Assembly: GCF_001424125.1 (NCBI RefSeq)
Contig: NZ_LMQI01000005.1
Coordinates: 279,567 to 343,566, forward strand
Direction: 5' to 3'
Source: Cellulomonas sp. Leaf395
Lineage (GTDB): Bacteria; Actinomycetota; Actinomycetes; Actinomycetales; Cellulomonadaceae
Length of the DNA: 64,000 bases
The notes under the pieces: model-generated
Database searches by the model: none
Seen by the model: only the letters and a program-made list of their open reading frames with translations
What the model was told of the DNA's origin: nothing
Program-made: the position numbers and the translations under genes
Shown: piece after piece, positions 31,001-39,154 of the stretch
How positions within the stretch are numbered: position 1 is the first letter of the stretch
Layout of the letters: each line of letters starts with the position of its first letter

Positions 31001-32290
31001 TCAGGCGCGCGGGAGGGCCTCGAAGGCGTCCGCCAAGGGCTGCGCGACCAGCCCGATCTGCCACGGTCGGGCGCCGCCGGCCTGCAGGAACCCGGAGATC
31101 CCCTCGACGTCGAGCACCGCAGGGGGTGTCCAGCAGAGCCGGCGCAGCAGGTCGGGCTGCAGCAGGTTCTCTGCCGGCACCACGTGCGTGGTGGACAGGT
31201 CGGTGACCACCTGGCGGGCCGCGACCAGGCGCGCGGCGGCAGACGGGTCCTTCTCTGCCCACGCCCGCGGCGGCGGCGGCGCGTCGCTCTTGGGGCCGCG
31301 CACCGACGGCAGGTCGGCGTCGGGTGTCGCCAGACCGCGGTCCACGGCCTGCTGCCACAGCGCGGCGCGGCGGCGGGTGCCCTTGCCGGCGAACGCCGGG
31401 AGCGCTGTCAGCTCGGGGACCGAGCGCGGGAGAGCCTGCGCCGCGGCGACGATCGCGAAGTCAGGCAGGACGCGGCCGGGGGAGATGTCACGCGTCCGCG
31501 CGTTCTGGTCGCGCGTCAGCCACAGCTCGCGGACGACGGCCAGGCGGCGCGCGTCGCGGATGGCGTGCAGTCCGGAGACCCGTCGCCAGGGCTCGACCCG
31601 GGGCGGCGGGAGCGGTGCGGTGCGGACTGCCTCGAACTCCTGCGCGGCCCACTCGGCCTTGCCGGCGACGGCCAGGCGCTCGGCCAGCACCTCACGGAGC
31701 TCCACCAGCACCTCGACGTCGAGCGCCGCGTACCGCAACCACTCGGACGGCAGCGGTCGGGTGGACCAGTCGACCGCCGAGTGCTCCTTGGCCAGGCCCA
31801 GCCCGAGGGCGTCGGCGACGACGGCGGCCAGCCCCACCCGGTCCAGGCCGAGCAGCCGAGCGCCCAGCTCGGTGTCGAACACCCGGCTCGGCCTCATCCC
31901 CTGCTCGGCGAGCCCGGGCAGGTCCTGCGACGCGGCGTGCAGGACCCACTCGACGCCGACCAGCGCATCGGAGAGCGCTGACAGGTCGGGCACCGCGACG
32001 GGGTCGATGAGCGCGGTCCCGGCACCCTCGCGCCGCAGCTGCACCAGGTAGGTCCGCTGGCCGTAGCGGTACCCCGAGGCGCGCTCGGCATCGACGGCCA
32101 CCGGCCCGGTGCCGGCGCCGAACGCGGCGACGACCGCGGCCAGGGCCTCGGGCGTCTCCACGACGGGCGGGATGCCCTCCGCGGGCTCGGTGAGCATGGT
32201 GATCTGGGGGAGGTCGACCTCGACGTCAGGGTCAGAGGTCGGAGGCGGCACGGGCCCCTCAGGGGCGCCGGTCGTCACCTCGGGTCGCAT
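31001..32290 (-). CDS. rnd: Ribonuclease D family 3'-5' exonuclease (HRDC domain)
   Basis: A 429-residue RNA-processing exonuclease. A DEDD nuclease domain covers about 45-215, with DAE at about 65-67, the ASQDLPGL segment near 117, and YAALDVEVL near 194-202 providing the Tyr and last Asp. An HRDC domain follows at about 245-320 (LHAIRDARRLAVVRELWLTRD and later). A C-terminal ~100-residue region is typical of actinobacterial RNase D. It has a Pro/Glu-rich leader of ~35 residues. The ATG has TACCGT 7 nt upstream and no ribosome site, suggesting a leaderless mRNA. In M. tuberculosis rnd is also next to dxs1 and the DUF3000 gene. Confidence 0.9.
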   Translation of the reverse strand: MRPEVTTGAPEGPVPPPTSDPDVEVDLPQITMLTEPAEGIPPVVETPEALAAVVAAFGAGTGPVAVDAERASGYRYGQRTYLVQLRREGAGTALIDPVAVPDLSALSDALVGVEWVLHAASQDLPGLAEQGMRPSRVFDTELGARLLGLDRVGLAAVVADALGLGLAKEHSAVDWSTRPLPSEWLRYAALDVEVLVELREVLAERLAVAGKAEWAAQEFEAVRTAPLPPPRVEPWRRVSGLHAIRDARRLAVVRELWLTRDQNARTRDISPGRVLPDFAIVAAAQALPRSVPELTALPAFAGKGTRRRAALWQQAVDRGLATPDADLPSVRGPKSDAPPPPRAWAEKDPSAAARLVAARQVVTDLSTTHVVPAENLLQPDLLRRLCWTPPAVLDVEGISGFLQAGGARPWQIGLVAQPLADAFEALPRA

Positions 32291-32297
32291 GAGGTCC

Positions 32298-32303
32298 ACG
32301 GTA
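32298..32303 (-). promoter_or_regulatory. -10 box of rnd (TACCGT), leaderless arrangement
   Basis: On the minus strand TACCGT ends 7 nt before the ATG at 32290, with no ribosome site between. Confidence 0.45.
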
Positions 32304-32381
32304 AGCGACGACGCCGACCCTGCTGTGCAGGCCGCGCGGAGGGCGGGGTACTTCCACCCCGATGGCGCCTGTACATCCAGG

Positions 32382-32897
32382 TCAGGCGAGCACGCCGCCG
32401 CGGATGGAGATGGCGACGAGCTCCGCACGGTCACCCGTGCCGAGCTTGCGCGAGATCCGGGCCAGGTGGCTCTTCACCGTCAGTGCTGACAGGCCGAGGT
32501 CCTCGCCGATGAGGCGGTTGGTGCGCCCGTCGGCGACGAGCTTGAGCACGCTGATCTCCCGCGCGGTCAGGTCGGGCAGCGGCGGAGGCGGCGCAGCGGC
32601 GACGGCGGCGCGGTGCAGGGTCGGCACGGTGGAGCCGGCGACGACCCCGCGCAGCCCGCCCTGCAGCAGGATGCCGAGCTCGGGGCGGCTGGCGCGCCGG
32701 GTGAGGACCACGACGCGCGGAGCACCACGGCGACGCAGGTTGCGCACGAGAGGAGCGCCGTCGCCGTCGGCGACCTCGGTCACGACGACGCACATCTGCT
32801 GCGTGGACGACGGCGGCGTGCGCGAGCCGGACACGGTGGGCCTGAGCCCGGGCCGTCGGGCCGGGGCCAGGTCGCGTCGCAGGGGCTCGATGGTCAC
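32382..32897 (-). CDS. LuxR-type HTH regulator with a shortened, Asp-less receiver-like domain
   Basis: A 171-residue transcription factor. The C-terminal ~60 residues are a textbook GerE/LuxR helix-turn-helix (LTAREISVLKLVADGRTNRLIG, then LSALTVKSHLARISRKLG). Residues ~35-85 look like the second half of a receiver domain (RVVVLTRRASRPELGILLQGGLRGVVAG), but the N-terminal half with the acidic pocket and phospho-accepting Asp is missing. It therefore probably does not work as a classic response regulator. GTG 32897 is the only in-frame start before the DUF3000 gene, and it lacks a good ribosome site, so the start is uncertain. No sensor kinase is adjacent. Confidence 0.75.
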   Translation of the reverse strand: MTIEPLRRDLAPARRPGLRPTVSGSRTPPSSTQQMCVVVTEVADGDGAPLVRNLRRRGAPRVVVLTRRASRPELGILLQGGLRGVVAGSTVPTLHRAAVAAAPPPPLPDLTAREISVLKLVADGRTNRLIGEDLGLSALTVKSHLARISRKLGTGDRAELVAISIRGGVLA

Positions 32898-32968
32898 GTG
32901 CCAGTCATCGGCATCGTCACCTCGTGACTTGAGCCGGATCCTGTGAGCTGGCCCCCCCGAGCCCTCGA

Positions 32969-33553
32969 TCAGCGCCGTGGCCCGAAGGCGATGACGCCGT
33001 CGGGCAGTGGTTCGAGTCCCGCTGCGGTGCACAGCAGGGTTCCCCAGGCCTGGAGATGGCGTCCGAGATCCTCGTCGGCTGCGGTCCAGGAGGCGCGGAT
33101 CTCGAGCTCGGTCTGCTCGGAGCGGCGCTCCAGCGCACCGAAGCTCTGCGAGAGCACCCGGGTGACGGTCCCCCCGGCGGCGTGAGTGTCGAGGCCCGAG
33201 TCCTCCAGCGCGTCGGTGAACCACGTCCACGCCACCTCGGCGAGGAGAGGATCCGCACCGACCTCGGCCTCGAGGGTCGCCCGCACGAGCGTGACCAGCC
33301 GGAACCGACCGTCCCAGGCCTCCTGCCCCGCCGGGTCGTACAGCACGACGAACCGACCGGAGGCCAGCTCGGCCGCAGCGACGGACCGCCGGGCCGTGCG
33401 CACCTCGGCGGTGAGCGCAGCGGAGAAGGGGGCGATGCGGGCAGGACCCGGTACCTCGTCGAGGACGACCTCGGGGCGGAGGGTCACCCGGCGCAACGAG
33501 CGCAGCGCGCTCACGAACTCGACGGGGACGTCCTCCGGACCAGCGGGTGTCAC
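32969..33553 (-). CDS. DUF3000 family protein
   Basis: A 194-residue soluble protein. The family core begins VEFVSALRSLRRVTLRPEVVLDEVPGP-like near residue 10 (key residues Arg-Pro-Glu-Val), followed by ARIAPFSAALTAEV and the conserved GRFVVLYDPAGQEAWDGRFR segment near 70-90. I recognise it as actinobacterial DUF3000, conserved next to RNase D in mycobacteria (Rv2680), with no known biochemical activity. The GTG at 33553 has TACGCT 7 nt upstream and no ribosome site, so it is probably leaderless. The LuxR-type gene follows 71 bp later on the same strand. Confidence 0.84.
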   Translation of the reverse strand: MTPAGPEDVPVEFVSALRSLRRVTLRPEVVLDEVPGPARIAPFSAALTAEVRTARRSVAAAELASGRFVVLYDPAGQEAWDGRFRLVTLVRATLEAEVGADPLLAEVAWTWFTDALEDSGLDTHAAGGTVTRVLSQSFGALERRSEQTELEIRASWTAADEDLGRHLQAWGTLLCTAAGLEPLPDGVIAFGPRR

Positions 33554-33560
33554 GCAGTGG

Positions 33561-33566
33561 AGCGTA
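33561..33566 (-). promoter_or_regulatory. -10 box of the DUF3000 gene (TACGCT), leaderless arrangement
   Basis: On the minus strand TACGCT ends 7 nt before the GTG at 33553. It lies downstream of the cstA-ybdD hairpin, so the gene has its own promoter. Confidence 0.45.
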
Positions 33567-33635
33567 CGGGTGAGGGGCTCTGAGCACGCGTCCGGCACGC
33601 CGCTCGCCGGGCCGCAAAGCGGGAGGACGACCCCC

Positions 33636-33652
33636 CGGCGCCGTCGGCGCCG
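33636..33652 (-). terminator. Hairpin after cstA-ybdD
   Basis: CGGCGCC, loop of three, GGCGCCG (7-bp all-GC stem), starting 10 nt after the ybdD stop on the minus strand. It separates the cstA unit from DUF3000. Confidence 0.45.
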
Positions 33653-33662
33653 CGGACTGCGC

Positions 33663-33884
33663 TCAGCAGCAGCGTGCCCCGGGGTGGGCGTCCTGGTCCG
33701 CGTGACGTGCGCGCCAGTAGGCGGCCTCCGTCCCCGGGTCGGTGCCGGGGTGCACACGAGCGACGTGCGCGACGTAGCGGGCGTAGTCGTGGTCGCCCAG
33801 GAGGGAGGTCGTGTACCACCGCACGGCACGGCCGGTCCGCGCCAGTGCGTGCACCAGCCGGGGGAGGGTGCGGCGCTGATTCAC
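33663..33884 (-). CDS. YbdD/YjiX family protein (DUF466)
   Basis: A 73-residue basic protein of the YbdD/YjiX (DUF466) family. The conserved core is GDHDYARYVAHVARVHPG at about 30-47, with the late WRARHADQ and a Cys-Cys C-terminus. In E. coli, YbdD and YjiX are encoded directly behind the pyruvate/peptide transporters CstA and BtsT and are needed for full transport activity, so it is likely an accessory subunit. The GTG start overlaps the cstA stop by 4 nt (GTGA), confirming co-translation. It is often missed by gene callers because of its size. Confidence 0.88.
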   Translation of the reverse strand: MNQRRTLPRLVHALARTGRAVRWYTTSLLGDHDYARYVAHVARVHPGTDPGTEAAYWRARHADQDAHPGARCC

Positions 33885-36133
33885 GAGCCGGCTCCCGTCG
33901 GCGTCCGCTCCCGCTCGCGCGCGGCCCAGAGGGCCTGCACCTCGCGCTCGGCGGGTGTCGGGATCATCCCGCGCGGGGCGAAGGTGCGTGACGGCTCGTC
34001 GGGCTCCTCGGTCGTGGGAGAGCCACCGGCGCGGACGGACCGCACCATCACGACGACCCCGACCGCCACGATGATCAGCACCAGGACGGCGAAGATGATC
34101 GACAACGTCCCCTGGATGGCCGTGTTGCGGATGACCGCGTCCATCGCCTCGGGCGACGTGGCGACGCCGAACGTCTCCTCACCGGCGGCCTTGGCGTCCT
34201 GGAAGGCCCGGTGCTGCGCCCAGTACCCGATGCGCGGCTCGCTGGAGAAGATCTTCTGGTACGACGCGGTCATCGTCACGGCCAGGTCCCACACCAGCGG
34301 GACGGCAGGGATCCACACCCAGCGGTAGAGCTGCTTCTTGACGACGACGACGGTCACGACGGTGAGGGCGATGGCGGCGAGCAGCTGGTTCGCGATCCCG
34401 AAGAGCGGGAAGAGCGTGTTGATCCCGCCGAGCGGGTCGGTCACTCCCATCAGGAGGATCGCCCCCCAGAGGACGACCACCACGATCGAGCAGATCCACG
34501 CGCCGACGCGCCACGACGGGTCGCGGAACTTGCGCATGGGTCCACCGATGTTGCCGAGGCTGTCGGAGAGCATGAACCGCGCGACGCGGGTCCCCGCGTC
34601 GACCGTCGTCAGGATGAACAACGCTTCGAACATGATCGCGAAGTGGTACCAGAAGGCGGCCAGCCCGGTGCCGCCGAACACCGAGCTGAGCACCTGGGAC
34701 ATGCCGAACGCCAGCGTCGGTGCACCGCCGGTCCGGGAGACGACCGACTCCTCGCCGACCGACTCGGCGGCACCCTCGATCTCCCCGGCCGTGATGGGTG
34801 GCCCGCTCAGGCCGAGCCCGTTGACGTAGTCGGCGGCCGTCTCGGGCGTGCCGCCCGTCGCGCCGGCCGGGGCGTTCATCGCGAAGTAGAGGTGCTGGTC
34901 GATGACGACCGCGGTGATGAGAGCCATCACGGCGACGAACGACTCCGTGAGCATCCCGCCGTACCCGATGGGCCGCGCCTGGCTCTCCTTCTCCAGCAGC
35001 TTCGGCGTGGTCCCGGAGGCGATGAGCGAGTGGAACCCGGACAGCGCACCGCACGCGATCGTGATGAACAGGAACGGGAACAGGGTGCCGGCGAACACCG
35101 GGCCGTCGCCCTGGAGCGCGAACGACGACACGGCCGGTGCCTGCACCTCCGGCCGCGCGATCAGGATGCCGACCGCGAGCAGCACGATCACTCCGACCTT
35201 CATGAAGGTCGACAGGTAGTCGCGCGGCGCGAGCAGCAGCCACACCGGCAGCACCGATGCCGCGAAACCGTACGCGGCCAGCCACCATGCGAGCGCCACC
35301 GGGCTCAGTGTGAACCAGTCCTGCCCCCACTGCGTCTCGGCCACCCAGCCGCCGGCGACGATCGCCAGCAGCAGCAGGGCGACGCCGATCGCCGTGACCT
35401 CGGAGATCCGGCCGGGTCGGAGGAAGCGCAGGTAGACGCCCATGAACAGCGCGATCGGAATCGTCATCGCGATGGAGAAGACGCCCCACGGGCTCTCTGC
35501 CAGCGCGTTGACCACCACGAGCGCCAAGACCGCGATGATGATGATCATGATGACGAAAACGGCGATGAGCGCAGCGACGCCCCCGAACCGCCCGAGCTCG
35601 TCGCGGGCCATCTGACCGAGGCTGCGACCTCGACGCCGGACCGAGATCGACAGCACCAGATAGTCCTGTACGGCCCCACCGAGGACGCAGCCGACGATGA
35701 TCCACACCGTGCCCGGCAGGTAGCCCATCTGCGCCGCCAGCACCGGACCGACGAGCGGCCCCGCGCCGGCGATCGCGGCGAAATGGTGCCCGAACAGCAC
35801 GCGCCGGTCGGTCGGCATGAAGTCCTTGGCGTTGTCGTACCGCTCGGCCGGGGTGGCCCGGTCGTTCCGCGGGCGCACGATCTTCGCCTCGATGAGCCGC
35901 GAGTAGAACCGGTACCCGATGACGTACGAGCACACGGCGGCGAACACGATCCACACGGCGTTGATCTGCTCGCCGCGGGCCAGGGCGACCACCGACCACG
36001 CGACCGCGCCGATGATGGCGACGACGGTGAAGGCGAGGCGGTGCGACGCGGGCATCGGTCGCCGTTCCACGACGGCGACCGGCGGCAGGTCTGGGTCGGT
36101 CCGGATGTGCTCAGTCTCCGTGCTCGCGACCAT
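33881..36133 (-). CDS. cstA: Carbon starvation protein A family transporter
   Basis: A 750-residue membrane transporter with about 18 hydrophobic segments. The CstA family signature FGHHFAAIAGAGPLVGPVLAAQMGY is at about 102-126, represented here by FGHHFAAIAGAGP. TTVDAGTRVARFML near 495-508 and the long final cytoplasmic tail (after ~700) are also typical. CstA/BtsT proteins import pyruvate and perhaps peptides during starvation. It has the usual partner ybdD overlapping its stop. The ATG at 36133 follows a GGGGGC ribosome site, and a TTGCGG/TAGCGT promoter is about 40 nt upstream. The longer frame to 36931 overlaps gnd and is rejected. Confidence 0.93.
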   Translation of the reverse strand: MVASTETEHIRTDPDLPPVAVVERRPMPASHRLAFTVVAIIGAVAWSVVALARGEQINAVWIVFAAVCSYVIGYRFYSRLIEAKIVRPRNDRATPAERYDNAKDFMPTDRRVLFGHHFAAIAGAGPLVGPVLAAQMGYLPGTVWIIVGCVLGGAVQDYLVLSISVRRRGRSLGQMARDELGRFGGVAALIAVFVIMIIIIAVLALVVVNALAESPWGVFSIAMTIPIALFMGVYLRFLRPGRISEVTAIGVALLLLAIVAGGWVAETQWGQDWFTLSPVALAWWLAAYGFAASVLPVWLLLAPRDYLSTFMKVGVIVLLAVGILIARPEVQAPAVSSFALQGDGPVFAGTLFPFLFITIACGALSGFHSLIASGTTPKLLEKESQARPIGYGGMLTESFVAVMALITAVVIDQHLYFAMNAPAGATGGTPETAADYVNGLGLSGPPITAGEIEGAAESVGEESVVSRTGGAPTLAFGMSQVLSSVFGGTGLAAFWYHFAIMFEALFILTTVDAGTRVARFMLSDSLGNIGGPMRKFRDPSWRVGAWICSIVVVVLWGAILLMGVTDPLGGINTLFPLFGIANQLLAAIALTVVTVVVVKKQLYRWVWIPAVPLVWDLAVTMTASYQKIFSSEPRIGYWAQHRAFQDAKAAGEETFGVATSPEAMDAVIRNTAIQGTLSIIFAVLVLIIVAVGVVVMVRSVRAGGSPTTEEPDEPSRTFAPRGMIPTPAEREVQALWAARERERTPTGAGS

Positions 36134-36170
36134 GAGCTGCCCCCTTCGGCATCGTCGTCGACGAGCACCG

Positions 36171-36198
36171 ACGCTAGTGGGTGCGTGGCATGCCGCAA
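36171..36198 (-). promoter_or_regulatory. Putative cstA promoter
   Basis: On the minus strand, TTGCGG (36198-36193), a 16-bp spacer and TAGCGT (36176-36171), 37 bp ahead of the cstA ATG. The rest of the 265-bp divergent region up to gnd holds only a possible TAGGCT -10 box (about 36271) for gnd and no other recognisable element. Confidence 0.4.
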
Positions 36199-36398
36199 CA
36201 GGGCGGTCGACGCGGACAGCGCCACGGCGGTCGTGGACACGCTCGGCCCGGTACGGAGAACAGGCTCTAGGCTGGTCGGCGCACCCAGAACCCCCGGACG
36301 TCGCCACACCCGACCTGCGCCTGCACGTGCCCCCCACGCGCTCGACGCCGTCGCGGCCGCGGCACGAGCCGGGCCGTCGATCGAAGGAGCTCTCCCGC

Positions 36399-37853
36399 AT
36401 GGTCGCCTCAGGAACTGCCACCGGAACCGCGCAGATCGGTGTCACCGGGTTGGCGGTGATGGGCCGCAACCTCGCCCGGAACTTTGCACGCAACGGCTTC
36501 ACCGTGGCCATCCACAACCGCTCGTACGCCAAGACCGAGTCCCTGGTGGCCGACCACGGTGACGAGGGCGCGTTCGTCCCGTCCGAGTCCGTCGAGGACT
36601 TCGTCGCGTCGCTGGCCCGGCCCCGCAAGGTCGTCGTCATGGTGAAGGCCGGCGGTCCCACGGACGCGGTCATCGACGAGCTGGTGCCCTTCCTGGAGGA
36701 GGGCGACATCGTCGTGGACGCGGGCAACGCGCACTTCCCGGACACGATCCGGCGTGAGGCCGCACTGCGCGAGAAGGGCCTGCACTTCGTGGGCTCGGGC
36801 GTCTCGGGCGGCGAGGAGGGTGCGCTGCTCGGCCCCTCGATCATGCCCGGTGGTACCAAGGAGTCGTACGAGTCGCTCGGCCCGATCCTCGAGAAGATCT
36901 CGGCCAAGGTCGACGGCGTGCCGTGCTGCACCTACGTGGGCCCCGACGGCGCCGGACACTTCGTGAAGATGGTCCACAACGGCATCGAGTACGCGGACAT
37001 GCAGCTCATCGCGGAGGCGTACGACCTGCTGCGCCAGGGCTTGGGTGCTTCGGCCGCGGAGATCGGCCAGATCTTCGCCGACTGGAACACCGGTGACCTC
37101 GAGTCGTTCCTCATCGAGATCACCGCGGACGTCCTGCAGCACGTCGACGCCGAGACGGGGTCGGCGTTCGTCGACATCGTGCTCGACCAGGCGGAGCAGA
37201 AGGGCACCGGGCGCTGGACCGTGCAGAACGGTCTGGACCTCGGGGTGCCGATCACGGGGATCGCGGAGGCCACGTTCGCCCGCGCGCTGTCCGGCTCGGT
37301 GCCGCAGCGCTCGGCCGCCGCCGGCGTCCTTCAGGCCCACACCACCGAGTGGGACGTCACGGACCGCGACGCGTTCATCGAGGACGTCCGGCTCGCCCTG
37401 TACGCGTCCAAGGTCGTCGCCTACTCGCAGGGCTTCGACCAGATCGCGGCCGCCAGCGCCGAGTTCGGATGGGACATCGACCGCGGGGCCATGGCCCGCA
37501 TCTGGCGTGGCGGCTGCATCATCCGCGCGCGCTTCCTCAACCGCATCACCGAGGCGTACGAGCGCGACGCGCACCTGCCCCTGCTGCTCGCCGACGAGTA
37601 CTTCACCGGGGCGGTCGGGAACGGCGTCGAGGCGTGGCGCCGGATCGTCGCGGGCGCGGCGCTGCACGGCGTGCCCACCCCGGCGTTCTCGTCGTCGCTC
37701 GCGTACTACGACGGTGTCCGTGCCGAGCGGCTGCCCGCCGCGCTGATCCAGGCGCAGCGCGACTTCTTCGGAGCGCACACGTACCGCCGCACCGACAAGG
37801 ACGGCACCTTCCACACCACCTGGTCGGGCGACCGCTCCGAGCAGACCGCGTGA
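36399..37853 (+). CDS. gnd: 6-phosphogluconate dehydrogenase (NADP-dependent, decarboxylating)
   Basis: The oxidative pentose-phosphate enzyme that makes ribulose-5-phosphate, CO2 and NADPH; 484 residues. The N-terminal Rossmann motif GLAVMGRNLARNFA (about 12-25) is followed by an NRS cofactor loop typical of NADP specificity. The substrate-binding GSGVSGGEEGALLGPSIMPGG segment is near 131-151 and HFVKMVHNGIEYADMQ, with the catalytic Lys, near 187-202. The family tail (late YRRTDKDGTFHTTW) closes the active site of the partner subunit. The ATG at 36399 has GAAGGAG 9 nt upstream. The next gene overlaps the stop by 4 nt. Confidence 0.97.
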   Translation: MVASGTATGTAQIGVTGLAVMGRNLARNFARNGFTVAIHNRSYAKTESLVADHGDEGAFVPSESVEDFVASLARPRKVVVMVKAGGPTDAVIDELVPFLEEGDIVVDAGNAHFPDTIRREAALREKGLHFVGSGVSGGEEGALLGPSIMPGGTKESYESLGPILEKISAKVDGVPCCTYVGPDGAGHFVKMVHNGIEYADMQLIAEAYDLLRQGLGASAAEIGQIFADWNTGDLESFLIEITADVLQHVDAETGSAFVDIVLDQAEQKGTGRWTVQNGLDLGVPITGIAEATFARALSGSVPQRSAAAGVLQAHTTEWDVTDRDAFIEDVRLALYASKVVAYSQGFDQIAAASAEFGWDIDRGAMARIWRGGCIIRARFLNRITEAYERDAHLPLLLADEYFTGAVGNGVEAWRRIVAGAALHGVPTPAFSSSLAYYDGVRAERLPAALIQAQRDFFGAHTYRRTDKDGTFHTTWSGDRSEQTA

Positions 37854-39109
37854 ACGACGGGTCCTCGGCTGCAGCGACCTCCGGGCCGCTGCAGCCGGTC
37901 ATCCTGGGCGCCGACATCGGCGTGTACGCCCTGGCTCGCTCGTTCCACGAGGCGTACGGCGTCACGTCGGTGGTCGTCGCCGGTGCCGCCCTCGGGCCGG
38001 TGGCCCACTCGCGCATCGTGCGGCACGAGATCGTCGAGGACGGCCACGATCCCCGCCAGCTGGTGGACCGGCTCGTGGCGGTCGCGCAGTCGATGCCCGA
38101 CCGCCGCCTGCTGCTCATGGCCAACTCGGACTGGCTGGTCCGGGTCGTCGTCCAGCACCGCGCGCTGCTGGAGCAGTACTACGTGGTTCCGTTCCTGTCC
38201 GAGCACCTGCTCGACCAGATCTCGGACAAGGCCACGTTCGCGCAGATCTGCGACGACCTCGGCATCTCGGTGCCGCGGACGCTCGTGCAGGAGTTCGGCT
38301 CCGCGGGGCCGTGGGAGGCCGTGCCGGTCGACCTGGAGTACCCGCTGATCGCGAAGGCCGCCAGCAGCGCGGACTACCAGGACGTCGAGTTCGAGGGCAA
38401 GAAGAAGGTCTTCGAGATCGCCACGCCCGAGGAGCTCACCTGGCTCTGGGGCGCGCTGCGGTCGGCGGGGTACCGCGGCCGGTTCGTGGTGCAGGAGCTG
38501 GTGCCGGGCGACGACACGCAGATGCGGTCGATCACGGCGTACGTGGACACCCACGGCGAGATCACGCTGCTCTGCTCGGCGCACGTGCTGCTCGAAGAGC
38601 ACACGCCGTCCGGGCTGGGCAACCCGGCGGCGATGATCACCTACCGCGACGACCCGATGCTCGCGCAGGCGCGGACGTTCCTCGCGTCGACCGGGTACCG
38701 CGGGTTCGCCAACTTCGACGTGAAGGTGGACCCGCGCACCGAGCAGTTCCGGTTCTTCGAGGTCAACCCGCGCATCGGCCGGAACAACTACTACGTGACC
38801 GCAGCGGGGGCCAACCCGATGCGGTTCGTGGTCGAGGACGCGGTCGAGGGCCGGTCGGTGACGCCGGTCGTGGTCGAGAAGGAGATCCTCTACTCGGTCG
38901 TGCCGAACCGACTGCTGCTGCGCTACGTGCGCGACGCACGCCTGGCCGCGCGCGTCCGGCAGCTGATCAGGGCGAAGGCGGTCGTCCGTCCGCTGCAGTA
39001 CCGCAGGGACCTGTCACCCCGCCGACGGCTGTACGTCGCGCTGGCGCTGGTCAACCAGGTGCGCAAGTTCCGCCGGTACTACCCGGAGGTCACCTCCACG
39101 GGCTTCTGA
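37850..39109 (+). CDS. ATP-grasp carboxylate-amine ligase, D-aspartate ligase (Aslfm)-like
   Basis: A 419-residue ATP-grasp protein. The N-terminus (PVILGADIGVYALARSFHEAYG, key residues LGxDxxVYxxARSFHE at about 15-33), the middle (FEGKKKVFEI; VPGDDTQMRSITAYVD) and the Mg2+-binding GFANFDVKVDPR / FFEVNPRIGRNN segments (near 285-320) follow Enterococcus D-aspartate ligase closely in both order and length. That enzyme attaches D-Asp to the Lys side chain of UDP-MurNAc-pentapeptide. Cellulomonas-type walls contain L-Orn with D-Glu or D-Asp bridges, so a cross-bridge ligase is likely. The substrate is inference. The GTG overlaps the gnd stop by 4 nt, an unexpected pairing. Confidence 0.82.
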   Translation: MNDGSSAAATSGPLQPVILGADIGVYALARSFHEAYGVTSVVVAGAALGPVAHSRIVRHEIVEDGHDPRQLVDRLVAVAQSMPDRRLLLMANSDWLVRVVVQHRALLEQYYVVPFLSEHLLDQISDKATFAQICDDLGISVPRTLVQEFGSAGPWEAVPVDLEYPLIAKAASSADYQDVEFEGKKKVFEIATPEELTWLWGALRSAGYRGRFVVQELVPGDDTQMRSITAYVDTHGEITLLCSAHVLLEEHTPSGLGNPAAMITYRDDPMLAQARTFLASTGYRGFANFDVKVDPRTEQFRFFEVNPRIGRNNYYVTAAGANPMRFVVEDAVEGRSVTPVVVEKEILYSVVPNRLLLRYVRDARLAARVRQLIRAKAVVRPLQYRRDLSPRRRLYVALALVNQVRKFRRYYPEVTSTGF

Positions 39110-39114
39110 CGCCG

Positions 39115-39154
39115 CTCCCGACCCGCGGGACTAGGTGGTCCCGTGGGTCGGGAG
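39115..39154. terminator. Strong bidirectional hairpin between the ATP-grasp gene and histidine kinase
   Basis: Arms 39115-39131 (CTCCCGACCC...CGGGAC) and 39138-39154 (GTCCCG...GGGTCGGGAG) pair over 17 bp with a single G-U mismatch and a 6-nt loop. The structure includes the stop codon and last codons of the convergent histidine kinase gene, so protein and terminator are overprinted. Confidence 0.82.

Noticed and set aside
36181..36200. GGCATGCC palindrome before cstA as a CRP site
   Set aside because: It does not match TGTGA-N6-TCACA; only an 8-bp chance palindrome.
33881..36931. cstA extended to 36931
   Set aside because: The extension overlaps gnd and its promoter, and lacks CstA-like sequence; ATG 36133 has a ribosome site.
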